Positions 8,931-15,756 of a stretch of 46,108 nt of DNA are shown piece by piece. The DNA is from Lachnospiraceae bacterium. GTDB lineage: Bacteria; Bacillota_A; Clostridia; Lachnospirales; Lachnospiraceae. The notes below the pieces were generated by a model. It ran no database searches. It was not told the DNA's origin and saw only the letters and a program-made list of their open reading frames with translations. The DNA lies in NCBI GenBank assembly GCA_018365895.1, contig JAGZJD010000015.1:1-46108 (forward strand), in the 5' to 3' direction. Every line of letters begins with the position of its first letter. Within the stretch, counting starts at the first letter, position 1. The translations under genes and the position numbers were made by a program.

Positions 8931-8954
8931 AATTCAAAATGGAGGAATTTTACA

Positions 8955-9323
8955 ATGGCTCGTATTGCTGGTGTAGACTTACCAAGAGACAAACGTGTAG
9001 AAATCGGACTTACTTATATTTATGGAATCGGAAGAGTAAGTGCGAACCGTATTTTAACAGAGGCTGGTGTAAATCCAGATACTCGTGTAAGAGACTTAAC
9101 AGATGATGAAGTTAAGAAAATCAGTGCTGTAATCGATGAAACACAGATGGTAGAAGGTGATCTTCGTAGAGAAATCGCTTTAAATATCAAGAGATTACAG
9201 GAGATTGGATGCTACAGAGGTATCCGTCATAGAAAAGGACTTCCTGTTCGTGGACAGAAGACAAAAACAAATGCCAGAACAAGAAAAGGTCCGAAGAGAA
9301 CTGTTGCTAACAAGAAAAAATAA
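8955..9323 (+). CDS. rpsM: 30S ribosomal protein S13
   Basis: S13 lies in the 30S head and forms bridges with the 50S subunit. The 122-residue product starts [20 protein letters not shown], with the helix-two-turn-helix region and the basic tail [20 protein letters not shown]. Length is standard. ATGGAGG precedes the start. It is the first gene of the alpha operon after the long structured leader. Confidence 0.98.
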   Translation: MARIAGVDLPRDKRVEIGLTYIYGIGRVSANRILTEAGVNPDTRVRDLTDDEVKKISAVIDETQMVEGDLRREIALNIKRLQEIGCYRGIRHRKGLPVRGQKTKTNARTRKGPKRTVANKKK

Positions 9324-9420
9324 TAAAGCAACTGCATTCGGTTTGGACGGGCTGCGTAGCGCAGCTTAAAGATTAGAAACGAAGAAATTATATCATATAG
9401 GAAAGTGTAGGTTAGTTTAA

Positions 9421-9816
9421 ATGGCTAAAAAAGTTACAAAAAAAGTGACAAAAAGACGTGTCAAGAAAAACGTTGAACGCGGACAGGCACATATCCAGTC
9501 ATCTTTCAATAATACAATCGTTACATTGACAGATGCACAGGGAAATGCTTTATCTTGGGCAAGTGCCGGTGGTCTTGGATTTAGAGGTTCAAGGAAATCT
9601 ACTCCATATGCTGCACAGATGGCAGCTGAAACAGCAGCTAAAGCAGCATTAGTTCATGGTCTGAAATCAGTAGACGTTATGGTAAAAGGACCGGGTTCAG
9701 GAAGAGAAGCAGCAATCCGTGCATTACAGGCATGCGGTATTGATGTAACAAGTATCAAAGATGTAACTCCGGTACCACATAATGGTTGCCGTCCACCAAA
9801 ACGCAGAAGAGTCTAA
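9421..9816 (+). CDS. rpsK: 30S ribosomal protein S11
   Basis: S11 is part of the 30S platform and contacts mRNA near the E site. The 131-residue product has a lysine-rich start ([20 protein letters not shown]) followed by [20 protein letters not shown] and ends [16 protein letters not shown], all standard. The 97-base gap from rpsM contains a small hairpin (GCTGCG/CGCAGC near 9350-9364). The ribosome binding site (GGAAAGTGTAGG) is weaker and further away than those of neighbours. Confidence 0.97.
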   Translation: MAKKVTKKVTKRRVKKNVERGQAHIQSSFNNTIVTLTDAQGNALSWASAGGLGFRGSRKSTPYAAQMAAETAAKAALVHGLKSVDVMVKGPGSGREAAIRALQACGIDVTSIKDVTPVPHNGCRPPKRRRV

Positions 9817-9836
9817 TTTTAGGAGGATAGAAGAAC

Positions 9837-10430
9837 ATGGCAGTAAATAGAGTTCCGGTTCTTAAAAGATGCCGTTCATTAGGAATGGACCCAATCTACT
9901 TAGGAATTGATAAAAAATCTAACAGACAGTTAAAAAGAGCAAATAGAAAAATGAGCGAGTATGGTCTCCAGTTACGTGAGAAACAGAAAGCAAAATTCAT
10001 CTATGGCGTATTAGAAAAACCTTTCCGTAACTACTTCAAAAAAGCTCAGCGTATGAGTGGTATGACTGGTGAAAACCTTATGGTTCTTCTTGAGTCAAGA
10101 TTAGATAACGTTGTATTCCGTCTTGGATTTGCAAGAACAAGACGTGAAGCTCGTCAGATCGTTGACCACAAACATGTTTTAGTTAACGGAAAACAGGTAA
10201 ATATCCCGTCTTACCTTGTAAAAGCCGGAGATACAATTGAAATCAAAGAAAAATGCAAAGGTTCTCAGAGATACAAAGACATCCTGGAAGTAACAGGCGG
10301 AAGATTAGTTCCGGAATGGTTAGATGTTGATGCTGAAAACTTAAAAGGTGCAGTAAAAGAGCTTCCACATCGCGAAGCAATTGATGTACCGGTTGACGAA
10401 ATGTTAATCGTCGAGTTATATTCTAAATAA
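9837..10430 (+). CDS. rpsD: 30S ribosomal protein S4
   Basis: S4 starts 16S rRNA assembly by binding the five-way junction. The 197-residue product contains the S4 N-terminal region and the S4 RNA-binding domain ([20 protein letters not shown], then [20 protein letters not shown]). It lies inside the alpha operon, the arrangement of clostridia and proteobacteria, unlike Bacillus where rpsD stands alone. The N terminus lacks the CX(n)C zinc cluster. S4 is the expected translational repressor of this operon. Confidence 0.97.
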   Translation: MAVNRVPVLKRCRSLGMDPIYLGIDKKSNRQLKRANRKMSEYGLQLREKQKAKFIYGVLEKPFRNYFKKAQRMSGMTGENLMVLLESRLDNVVFRLGFARTRREARQIVDHKHVLVNGKQVNIPSYLVKAGDTIEIKEKCKGSQRYKDILEVTGGRLVPEWLDVDAENLKGAVKELPHREAIDVPVDEMLIVELYSK

Positions 10431-10492
10431 GCCATAAGGTTTAAATAGAAGGAACCCTCAACATTTTATTAACCCATAAGGAGGGCTTTGTA

Positions 10493-11452
10493 GTGTTTGA
10501 TTTTAATAAACCAAATATCGAAATTACTGAGATTTCAGAAGATAAAAAATATGGCAGATTTGTTGTAGAACCGCTCGAAAGAGGTTATGGTACTACACTT
10601 GGAAACTCCCTGAGAAGAATTATGCTTTCTTCTCTTCCGGGAGCTGCTATCAGTCAGGTAAAGATTGAAGGTGTACTTCACGAATTCAGCTCAATCCCGG
10701 GCGTAAAAGAAGACGTGACAGAGATCATCATGAATCTCAAGACTTTAGCTATCAAAAATTCTTCAGAAACAGATGAACCAAAGACCGCTTATATTGATTT
10801 CGAAGGTGAAGGTGTAGTGACAGCTGCAGATATTCAGGCAGATCCTGATATTGAAATTATGAATCCGGACACAGTAATTGCAACTTTGAACGGAGGAGTA
10901 GACAGCAAATTATACATGGAACTGACGATTACAAAAGGCAGAGGTTATGTAAGTGCAGAGAAGAATAAACGAGAAGACCTTCCAATTGGTGTCATTCCGA
11001 TTGATTCTATCTACACACCGGTAGAACGTGTAAACCTGACAGTTCAGAATACGCGTGTCGGACAGATTACTGACTACGATAAACTGACACTTGATGTTTA
11101 TACAAATGGAACACTTGTGCCGGATGAAGCAGTCAGCCTTGCAGCGAAGGTACTTAACGAACATCTGAAACTCTTCATCGATCTTTCAGAAGTTGCTCAG
11201 GCAGCGGAGGTTATGATTGAGAAAGAGGATGATGAGAAAGAAAAAGTCCTTGAGATGAGCATTGATGAACTTGAACTTTCCGTTCGTTCATACAATTGCC
11301 TGAAACGTGCAGGTATCAATACGGTAGAAGAACTTACAAACAGAACTCCGGAGGATATGATGAAAGTTCGTAACCTCGGACGTAAGTCTCTTGAAGAAGT
11401 ACTTGCAAAATTGAAAGAGCTCGGATTAGAATTAAATCCGGGAGAAGAATAA
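10493..11452 (+). CDS. rpoA: DNA-directed RNA polymerase subunit alpha
   Basis: The alpha subunit dimerises to nucleate RNA polymerase. The 319-residue product has the N-terminal assembly domain ([20 protein letters not shown], residues about 23-42) and the C-terminal DNA-binding domain ([20 protein letters not shown], then [20 protein letters not shown]). The start is GTG 10493, preceded by AAGGAGGG. Length is standard. It is followed by two unusual hairpins before rplQ. Confidence 0.98.
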   Translation: MFDFNKPNIEITEISEDKKYGRFVVEPLERGYGTTLGNSLRRIMLSSLPGAAISQVKIEGVLHEFSSIPGVKEDVTEIIMNLKTLAIKNSSETDEPKTAYIDFEGEGVVTAADIQADPDIEIMNPDTVIATLNGGVDSKLYMELTITKGRGYVSAEKNKREDLPIGVIPIDSIYTPVERVNLTVQNTRVGQITDYDKLTLDVYTNGTLVPDEAVSLAAKVLNEHLKLFIDLSEVAQAAEVMIEKEDDEKEKVLEMSIDELELSVRSYNCLKRAGINTVEELTNRTPEDMMKVRNLGRKSLEEVLAKLKELGLELNPGEE

Positions 11453-11453
11453 T

Positions 11454-11524
11454 TCTGGCTAGTAAGCCCGAAGACGCATAACCAGACGGCAGATACAGTA
11501 AGCCCGAAGACGCATGTATTTGCT
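11454..11524 (+). repeat. Two tandem hairpins displaying the same 19-base loop
   Basis: The sequence AGTAAGCCCGAAGACGCAT occurs exactly at 11461-11479 and 11497-11515. The first copy is flanked by TCTGG (11454-11458) and CCAGA (11482-11486). The second is flanked by GCAGATAC (11489-11496) and GTATTTGC (11516-11523), which pair with one G-U. The loops are identical while the stems differ in sequence and length, as expected for a conserved RNA loop that is recognised by something. It lies in the rpoA-rplQ gap, about 25 bases before the rplQ start. Unknown family. Confidence 0.75.
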
Positions 11525-11548
11525 GCATATTATTGGAGGAAAATTACA

Positions 11549-12073
11549 ATGGCAAATTATAGAAAACTTGGAAGAACATCCAGCCAGAGAAAAGCGCTGA
11601 TCAGATCTCAGGTTACAGCTTTATTAGCTAACGGCAAGATCGTTACAACAGAAGCAAAAGCAAAAGAAATCAGAAAAGTTGCAGAAGGTCTGATTGCTTT
11701 AGCAGTAAAAGAAAAAGATAACTATGAAGAAGTTACTGTAAAAGCTAAAGTTGCTAGAAAAGACAAAGATGGTAAGAGAGTAAAAGAAGTTGTAGACGGA
11801 AAGAAAGTAACTGTATACGACGAAGTTGAAAAAACAATCAAAAAAGATAAACCATCAAGACTTCATGCAAGACGTGAAATGTTAAAAGTTCTTTACCCAG
11901 TGAAAGAAGTTGCAGCTGGAAAGAAAAAAGCAGAAGAAGTTGATTTAGTTGCAAAACTGTTCGACGAAATCGCACCAAAATATGAAAACCGTAAAGGTGG
12001 ATACACAAGAATCATCAAGATCGGTCTTCGTAAAGGTGATGCTGCAATGGAAGTTCTTATGGAATTAGTATAA
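11549..12073 (+). CDS. rplQ: 50S ribosomal protein L17 with an internal insertion
   Basis: L17 lies near the tunnel exit. The product starts [20 protein letters not shown] and ends [23 protein letters not shown], as in the family. At 174 residues it is about 50 longer than the E. coli and Bacillus proteins. The extra part (about residues 60-110, lysine/glutamate/valine rich) is inserted before the conserved RLHARR segment. I believe long L17 forms occur in related clostridia but did not check. It is the last gene of the alpha operon, and its final codons are part of the element attachment site. Confidence 0.96.
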   Translation: MANYRKLGRTSSQRKALIRSQVTALLANGKIVTTEAKAKEIRKVAEGLIALAVKEKDNYEEVTVKAKVARKDKDGKRVKEVVDGKKVTVYDEVEKTIKKDKPSRLHARREMLKVLYPVKEVAAGKKKAEEVDLVAKLFDEIAPKYENRKGGYTRIIKIGLRKGDAAMEVLMELV

Positions 12074-12122
12074 GAATATTTAAGAGCCTAACCCTTGTAA
12101 ATAAAGGGCATAGGCTCTTTTT
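12062..12122 (+). repeat. attL: left 61-bp direct repeat
   Basis: It is identical to 20724-20784. The repeat begins with the last three sense codons of rplQ (GAA TTA GTA) and the TAA stop, runs through the operon terminator and ends in five T residues. The insertion therefore leaves rplQ intact and duplicates its terminator. The exact crossover point inside the repeat cannot be told from sequence. Confidence 0.9.
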
Positions 12123-12125
12123 CTT
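12082..12125 (+). terminator. Rho-independent terminator of the alpha operon
   Basis: AAGAGCCTA (12082-12090) pairs with TAGGCTCTT (12111-12119), with inner CCCTT/AAGGG, and is followed by TTTTTCTTT. It ends the rplQ transcript. A second identical hairpin is present at 20744-20786 as part of attR. Confidence 0.92.
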
Positions 12126-12132
12126 TGCTCTG

Positions 12133-12180
12133 TGATACTAAAATGATACTATTATTCTATTTTTTCTATTTTTGATACTA
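12133..12180. promoter_or_regulatory. Three TGATACTA repeats at the left end (candidate integrase arm sites)
   Basis: TGATACTA occurs at 12133-12140, 12144-12151 and 12173-12180, the first two 11 bases apart. The same pair with the same 11-base spacing recurs at the right end (20604-20622). Tyrosine integrases with an N-terminal arm-binding domain use short direct repeats flanking the core. The assignment is inference from position and symmetry. Confidence 0.6.
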
Positions 12181-13210
12181 TATCAGCCTGTTTGTGTGGG
12201 AAAAGATGCGAGTATGTTTTCAGTGTAATATCTGGTGATTCATGCCCTAATCTTTCCGCAACAAGTACCGGATTCGCCCCAAGATTGATAAGTGTTGAAG
12301 CGTGAGAGTGACGAAGATCATGTACACGTATTGGTTTGACACCGGAGCTGTCAATCTTCTGTTTCATTATACGCCGTATATACTGGGCAAAGATTGGGAA
12401 AATCCGATCATCAGCACCAATATCATATAAATGAGCTAAATACATCTTGATTTCATTTACCAAGAAATCCGGTATATCAACGGTACGCTCTCCCTTTGCT
12501 GTTTTTGGTGGATGCAGCATTTTTTTTCCGGCAGCATAATAAATTGTCTTGCTGATATGAATTTGTTTATTCTTTTCGTCAAAATCGTTCGGTGTGAGCG
12601 CAAGCAGTTCGCCTTCTCTCATCCCAGTATAGTATAAGATTTCAAAAATCGTGAAATACATCAATTCAACTGGTCGGCTGATATCAAATTCTTTGATAAA
12701 TTGCAGATATTCTTCCGGTGTCCAGAAGCTTATTTTTCTTGCCTTCTTATTGCCGATTGTCTCGATACATGGATTCTTTGAGAGTCCAAGGTATTTTACT
12801 GCATAATTGAAAATAGCTTTCAAGCAGACGTTGATAGAGCGAGTATATGTATCGCTCAGATGCTTTGAGAGCAATTCATTCTGCCAAGAGGTAATAACTT
12901 CCGGCGTAATGTCTATAAGCTGTAGATTGCGAAAATACGGAAGAATTTGGTTATTTATAATTGGCTTTCTTATTGCAAATGTACTTTCACGCACTCTTGG
13001 CTGCAAATAGTCCAGATACTTTTCGCACAGTGTCGCAAAGCTGATTGCCGGATTCTTTGCATATCCCTCTAAAAACTTCCGTTCCCATTCTTTGGCATCC
13101 CGTTGGAGCTTGAAGCCCCTTTTCATTTTTTTCTTTTTGTTTCCTTGCCAGTCTGTATAGTAGAAACTGCAATACCATGTTCCGCGCTCTTCATCTTTGT
13201 AAATTCCCAT
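12152..13210 (-). CDS. int: Site-specific tyrosine recombinase (integrase)
   Basis: It catalyses insertion and excision of the element at the rplQ-terminator site. The 352-residue product has an N-terminal arm-type DNA-binding domain (MGIYKDEERGTWYCSFYYTD to about residue 50), a SAM-like core-binding domain, and a catalytic domain with the arginine in TGMREGELLAL, the lysine hairpin TAKGERTVDI, the HxxR box VHDLRHSHAS and the nucleophile tyrosine in LKTYSHLF. All catalytic residues are present, so it should be active. The ATG follows AAAGGAG. The gene points toward attL, a usual prophage or satellite layout. Confidence 0.96.
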   Translation of the reverse strand: MGIYKDEERGTWYCSFYYTDWQGNKKKKMKRGFKLQRDAKEWERKFLEGYAKNPAISFATLCEKYLDYLQPRVRESTFAIRKPIINNQILPYFRNLQLIDITPEVITSWQNELLSKHLSDTYTRSINVCLKAIFNYAVKYLGLSKNPCIETIGNKKARKISFWTPEEYLQFIKEFDISRPVELMYFTIFEILYYTGMREGELLALTPNDFDEKNKQIHISKTIYYAAGKKMLHPPKTAKGERTVDIPDFLVNEIKMYLAHLYDIGADDRIFPIFAQYIRRIMKQKIDSSGVKPIRVHDLRHSHASTLINLGANPVLVAERLGHESPDITLKTYSHLFPHKQADIVSKIEKIE

Positions 13211-13237
13211 GTGTTCTATCTCCTTTTCATTTCTTAC

Positions 13238-13253
13238 GTGGTGGCGTGTGAAA
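13238..13253. repeat. 16-bp direct repeat, copy 1
   Basis: GTGGTGGCGTGTGAAA is exactly repeated at 14601-14616, with further imperfect similarity on both sides (TACGTG before, AAGG after). The two copies lie upstream of int and between the Cro-like gene and the next small gene. They may be regulator or recombination-factor sites. Confidence 0.6.
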
Positions 13254-13267
13254 ATGATTAAGGATGT

Positions 13268-13296
13268 TTGACATATTTACTGGATTTGACTATAAT
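13268..13296 (+). promoter_or_regulatory. Consensus sigma-A promoter of a small RNA
   Basis: TTGACA (13268-13273) and TATAAT (13291-13296) with a 17-base spacer, a perfect consensus. No plus-strand gene follows; the transcript would run into a hairpin at 13373-13411. It therefore most likely makes the short RNA opposite the small toxin-like gene. Confidence 0.85.
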
Positions 13297-13302
13297 ATAC
13301 TT

Positions 13303-13422
13303 ACTAAGACAGTCGAGAAGATAGCTCAAACCTATCCGCCTCGGCGAAAAATCATAAAGTAACTATCCGAAGATAGCCGCCTAATTCTTTACCAGAGAGC
13401 AGGGCGGCTATTTTCTGTCTTT
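13303..13422 (+). ncRNA. Candidate antisense antitoxin RNA, about 115-120 bases
   Basis: It is transcribed from the strong promoter at 13268-13296. Two small hairpins are visible: GATAG 13320-13324 with CTATC 13332-13336, and CTATC 13363-13367 with GATAG 13372-13376. A 9-bp stem ATAGCCGCC (13373-13381) / GGCGGCTAT (13403-13411) followed by TTTCTGTCTTT could be its terminator. It converges with the minus-strand toxin-like gene and covers its stop codon and 3' region, the arrangement of txpA/RatA-type systems. Ends are predicted, not measured. Confidence 0.6.
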
Positions 13423-13494
13423 GTCATTTCTGACTAATGTAATAATAGCGCATATCATAATTACAAATGCAAATAAATCTGAATATGTAACCAT
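13408..13494 (-). CDS. Small hydrophobic protein, putative type I (holin-like) toxin
   Basis: A 28-residue product: MVTYSDLFAFVIMICAIITL followed by a charged tail (VRNDKDRK). It has one membrane-spanning helix (residues about 7-21) and a basic/acidic C terminus, resembling the small holin-like toxins of Firmicutes. AGGGG precedes the ATG with good spacing. TATCATCC (13497-13504) is complementary to GGATGATA (13524-13531), so the mRNA 5' end can hide the ribosome binding site. A convergent RNA covers its 3' end. Toxicity is inference. Confidence 0.65.
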   Translation of the reverse strand: MVTYSDLFAFVIMICAIITLVRNDKDRK

Positions 13495-13657
13495 GTTATC
13501 ATCCCCTTCCTAAGACTCGAAGCGGATGATATGGCCGCCCTCTCGGCTGCCTTAATAAGTATATTATTGTCAATGTGCTTGTGGGGGTGAACGATTTGTT
13601 ATACTCTATTGAAGAAGATGAGCTGACCGAACAAATTGTTATGTCAGGTAGGAAACA

Positions 13658-14263
13658 CTATTCTTCAAAATTCGTCGTTTCATTAAGTAAAGTTTTGTAT
13701 AAATCGGTCGTGTCACTTATTTTTTGTTTAAGTTCATTAAAAACTATTTCTTCAGGTCGAACATCTTTCATTTCATTAATAAGAAACGGAAATGTAGAAA
13801 CAGAAAAATCTATTAACTTGTCAATATCTTTTTGATGAAGAATAAATGACTGTTCTCCATCATCTACAAGAATATACATAGCCGCAGGAAATTCACCAGA
13901 TAATTTCTCTTCTAAATAACTATCAAAAACAAGTTTTTTCGAAACATTTTTATAAATTTTGCTTAATATTGCAACTATTGCAAAGCGTAGATCGAGGTCT
14001 TCATCATTATTTTCGTCATTGATTCCAGGTGTTCTCAATTGGACGGTAGGAATACCGTCAGGTTGTGGACGCGATAGTGCATAGTAATCAATTGAAGAGT
14101 CAAGAGCGAAAGAAATTTTTTTTAGTGTTTCGATTTTGGGGTTTCTTGTATTATTTTCATATTGGGCAATCATAGAAGCTGAAACGCCTAATTTTTCTCC
14201 CAATTCTTTCTGAGTAAATCCAGCTTTTTTACGTGCTTTCTTTATTATCTCACCAGTATTCAT
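13658..14263 (-). CDS. XRE-family repressor (CI-like)
   Basis: This is probably the repressor that keeps the element dormant. The 201-residue product has an N-terminal helix-turn-helix (IIKKARKKAGFTQKELGEKL and SASMIAQYENNTRNPKIETL, residues 5-48) and a C-terminal domain of about 110 residues that I do not recognise. It is not an obvious LexA/CI-type peptidase: no S/K catalytic pair could be placed. It is divergent from the Cro-like gene, with three palindromic operators between them. Induction may thus work through another route than RecA-driven self-cleavage. Confidence 0.88.
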   Translation of the reverse strand: MNTGEIIKKARKKAGFTQKELGEKLGVSASMIAQYENNTRNPKIETLKKISFALDSSIDYYALSRPQPDGIPTVQLRTPGINDENNDEDLDLRFAIVAILSKIYKNVSKKLVFDSYLEEKLSGEFPAAMYILVDDGEQSFILHQKDIDKLIDFSVSTFPFLINEMKDVRPEEIVFNELKQKISDTTDLYKTLLNETTNFEE

Positions 14264-14319
14264 ATTTGATCCCTCTCTTTCACTAATAAAAACAATACCA
14301 TAGTTTAGAAAAAAAATAA

Positions 14320-14385
14320 AGCAAAAGCTGAAAACAATATTGACTTAATAATAAGCATATGCTATAAAATAATTAAGCAAAAGCT
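14320..14385. promoter_or_regulatory. Three palindromic operators, AGCAWAWGCT
   Basis: AGCAAAAGCT (14320-14329), AGCATATGCT (14354-14363) and AGCAAAAGCT (14376-14385) lie in the divergent regulator interval. The middle site abuts the -10 box of the rightward promoter, the third lies at its predicted start, and the first lies in the leftward promoter region. This mirrors a lambda-like three-operator switch read by the two XRE proteins. Confidence 0.75.
14340..14368 (+). promoter_or_regulatory. Rightward early promoter of the element
   Basis: TTGACT (14340-14345) and TATAAA (14363-14368) with a 17-base spacer, ahead of the Cro-like gene. Operators overlap it, so it should be off while the repressor is bound. 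It probably drives the replication module. Confidence 0.75.
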
Positions 14386-14400
14386 TAGGAGGTAATATGT

Positions 14401-14595
14401 ATGAGAATTAATAGTATTAAGCTTGTAACAGCTATGATGCGTCTTGATTTGACACAAAAGCAGCTTGCAGAGCGCGCGGGAGTGTCAAGAGCTACAATCA
14501 ATGGAATAAAATGTGGCAGAAGCTGTTCTGACAGAATCGGGATAAAAATTGCAGAAGCTTTGCAAGTACCAATCGAAAAGTTACTTGAAAAATAA
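14401..14595 (+). CDS. Small XRE-family regulator (Cro-like)
   Basis: The 64-residue product is essentially one helix-turn-helix domain: LVTAMMRLDLTQKQLAERAG, then VSRATINGIKCGRSCSDRIG. Size and divergent placement against the larger repressor suggest a Cro-type role in switching to the induced state. TTAGGAGGT precedes the ATG. Direct evidence for the regulatory target is limited to the adjacent operators. Confidence 0.85.
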   Translation: MRINSIKLVTAMMRLDLTQKQLAERAGVSRATINGIKCGRSCSDRIGIKIAEALQVPIEKLLEK

Positions 14596-14600
14596 TACGT

Positions 14601-14616
14601 GTGGTGGCGTGTGAAA
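14601..14616. repeat. 16-bp direct repeat, copy 2
   Basis: GTGGTGGCGTGTGAAA, the second copy of the repeat at 13238-13253. It lies between the Cro-like gene and the next small gene. Confidence 0.6.
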
Positions 14617-14643
14617 GTGTTCAAGGTAGAAAGAGGTGAAACG

Positions 14644-14799
14644 ATGAATCAAATTAGAGATTACACAGCATTAGTGAAACGAAGATCAGAGTTACTTCTG
14701 TTAAGTGGCAGCAGTTGGAAAGAAGAATATGCCGATGAGCTGCGGCAGATTGATGAACAGATCAGCGAGATGAGAAAGGAGATGAAGCTAGATGAATAA
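14644..14799 (+). CDS. Small coiled-coil protein of unknown function
   Basis: The 51-residue product (MNQIRDYTALVKRRSELLLL at its start) is charged and probably helical along its whole length, ending in a lysine/glutamate-rich segment. ATG 14644 with AAGAGGTG upstream is preferred over an earlier in-frame ATG at 14599 that has no ribosome binding site. It overlaps the next gene by eight bases, so the two are probably coupled. I do not recognise a family. Confidence 0.7.
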   Translation: MNQIRDYTALVKRRSELLLLSGSSWKEEYADELRQIDEQISEMRKEMKLDE

Positions 14800-14980
14800 A
14801 CAGATGTACACAGCAAAGGACCTTGCGGAGATCCTACAGGTGTCGGAAAGCAAAAGTTATGCGCTGATTCGGCAAATGAACGAGGAACTAGAACAAAAAG
14901 GCTTTATCATTTGCCGTGGACGTGTTCCGGCAGCATACTTCCGGGAACGGTTCTTCGGTATGCAGGAACAAAAAGAGTAA
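14792..14980 (+). CDS. Small helix-turn-helix protein, possible excisionase
   Basis: The 62-residue product reads MNKQMYTAKDLAEILQVSES and continues KSYALIRQMNEELEQKGFII, a winged or MerR-like HTH typical of excisionases and small regulators in integrated elements. Size, early-operon position and partner integrase favour an excision role; a transcriptional regulator is the alternative. AAAGGAG lies upstream, inside the preceding gene. Confidence 0.65.
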   Translation: MNKQMYTAKDLAEILQVSESKSYALIRQMNEELEQKGFIICRGRVPAAYFRERFFGMQEQKE

Positions 14981-14994
14981 GAGTGAGGTAGCAC

Positions 14995-15756
14995 ATGGAA
15001 GGCTGGATCAAACTTCACAGAAAATTACAAGAAAAAGCTTTATGGCAGTGCACAACACCGGAGCAAAAAGTCATTCTTATTACAATACTTCTGAATATCA
15101 ATTCTGATGAAAAGGAATGGGAATGGCAGGGGAAACAGTTTATTTGTGAGCCCGGTCAAATGGTAACAAGTCTTGCCTCACTGGCTGAAAAATGTGGGAA
15201 GGGCATCACAGTGCAGAATGTCAGAACTGCTTTAGAGAAATTTGAAAAGTATGGATTTTTAACAAACCAATCAACAAAGACAGGACGGCTCATAACCGTT
15301 GTAAATTGGGCGTTTTATCAAGATTCTTCTTGTGAGGCAACAAAGCAACCAACAAAGCATCAACAAAGCAGTAACAAAGAGGTAACAACTAACAAGAATA
15401 ATAAGAATAATAAGAATAATAATATATATAATGCTCATTTTGTGACGTTATGGAGTGCTTATCCGAAAAAAGCAGATAAAGCGGCAGCATATAAACAATA
15501 TCAAGCAAGATTGAAAGACGGATATTCAGAAGAGGAGCTTTTACAGGCGGTGGAACGATATGCGGCAGAGTGCAAACGTGAGAACAGGGAACAGAGATAT
15601 ATCAAACACTGTAAAACATTTCTGGGTGTCAATGGATCGTTTACCGAATATTTAAAGACAAGAGAGGATGAGAGGAGCAATGAAGGAGAAAATAAAACTG
15701 GGGATGAATGTGAAAACTTCTATGAGCGATATTACAGGGAATGTGATCAGAGTTAG
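14995..15756 (+). CDS. DnaD-like phage replication protein
   Basis: The 253-residue product has an N-terminal winged-helix region (GWIKLHRKLQEKALWQCTTP, about residues 3-105), as in phage replisome organisers. An Asn/Lys linker encoded by repeats of AAGAATAAT follows (about residues 128-142), then a C-terminal helical domain (WSAYPKKADKAAAYKQYQAR) seen in phage replication initiators. It probably binds the element origin and recruits the helicase with the loader encoded next. It overlaps that gene by about 77 bases. No origin iterons were found inside it. Confidence 0.8.
   Translation: MEGWIKLHRKLQEKALWQCTTPEQKVILITILLNINSDEKEWEWQGKQFICEPGQMVTSLASLAEKCGKGITVQNVRTALEKFEKYGFLTNQSTKTGRLITVVNWAFYQDSSCEATKQPTKHQQSSNKEVTTNKNNKNNKNNNIYNAHFVTLWSAYPKKADKAAAYKQYQARLKDGYSEEELLQAVERYAAECKRENREQRYIKHCKTFLGVNGSFTEYLKTREDERSNEGENKTGDECENFYERYYRECDQS

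Noticed and set aside
8570..8954. tRNA or riboswitch of a known class in the rpmJ-rpsM gap
   Set aside because: No cloverleaf with a CCA end or T-loop sequence could be drawn, and I do not recognise any known ligand-binding core.
13575..13835. An 86-codon plus-strand frame
   Set aside because: It runs antisense into the repressor gene and has no matching family or ribosome binding site.
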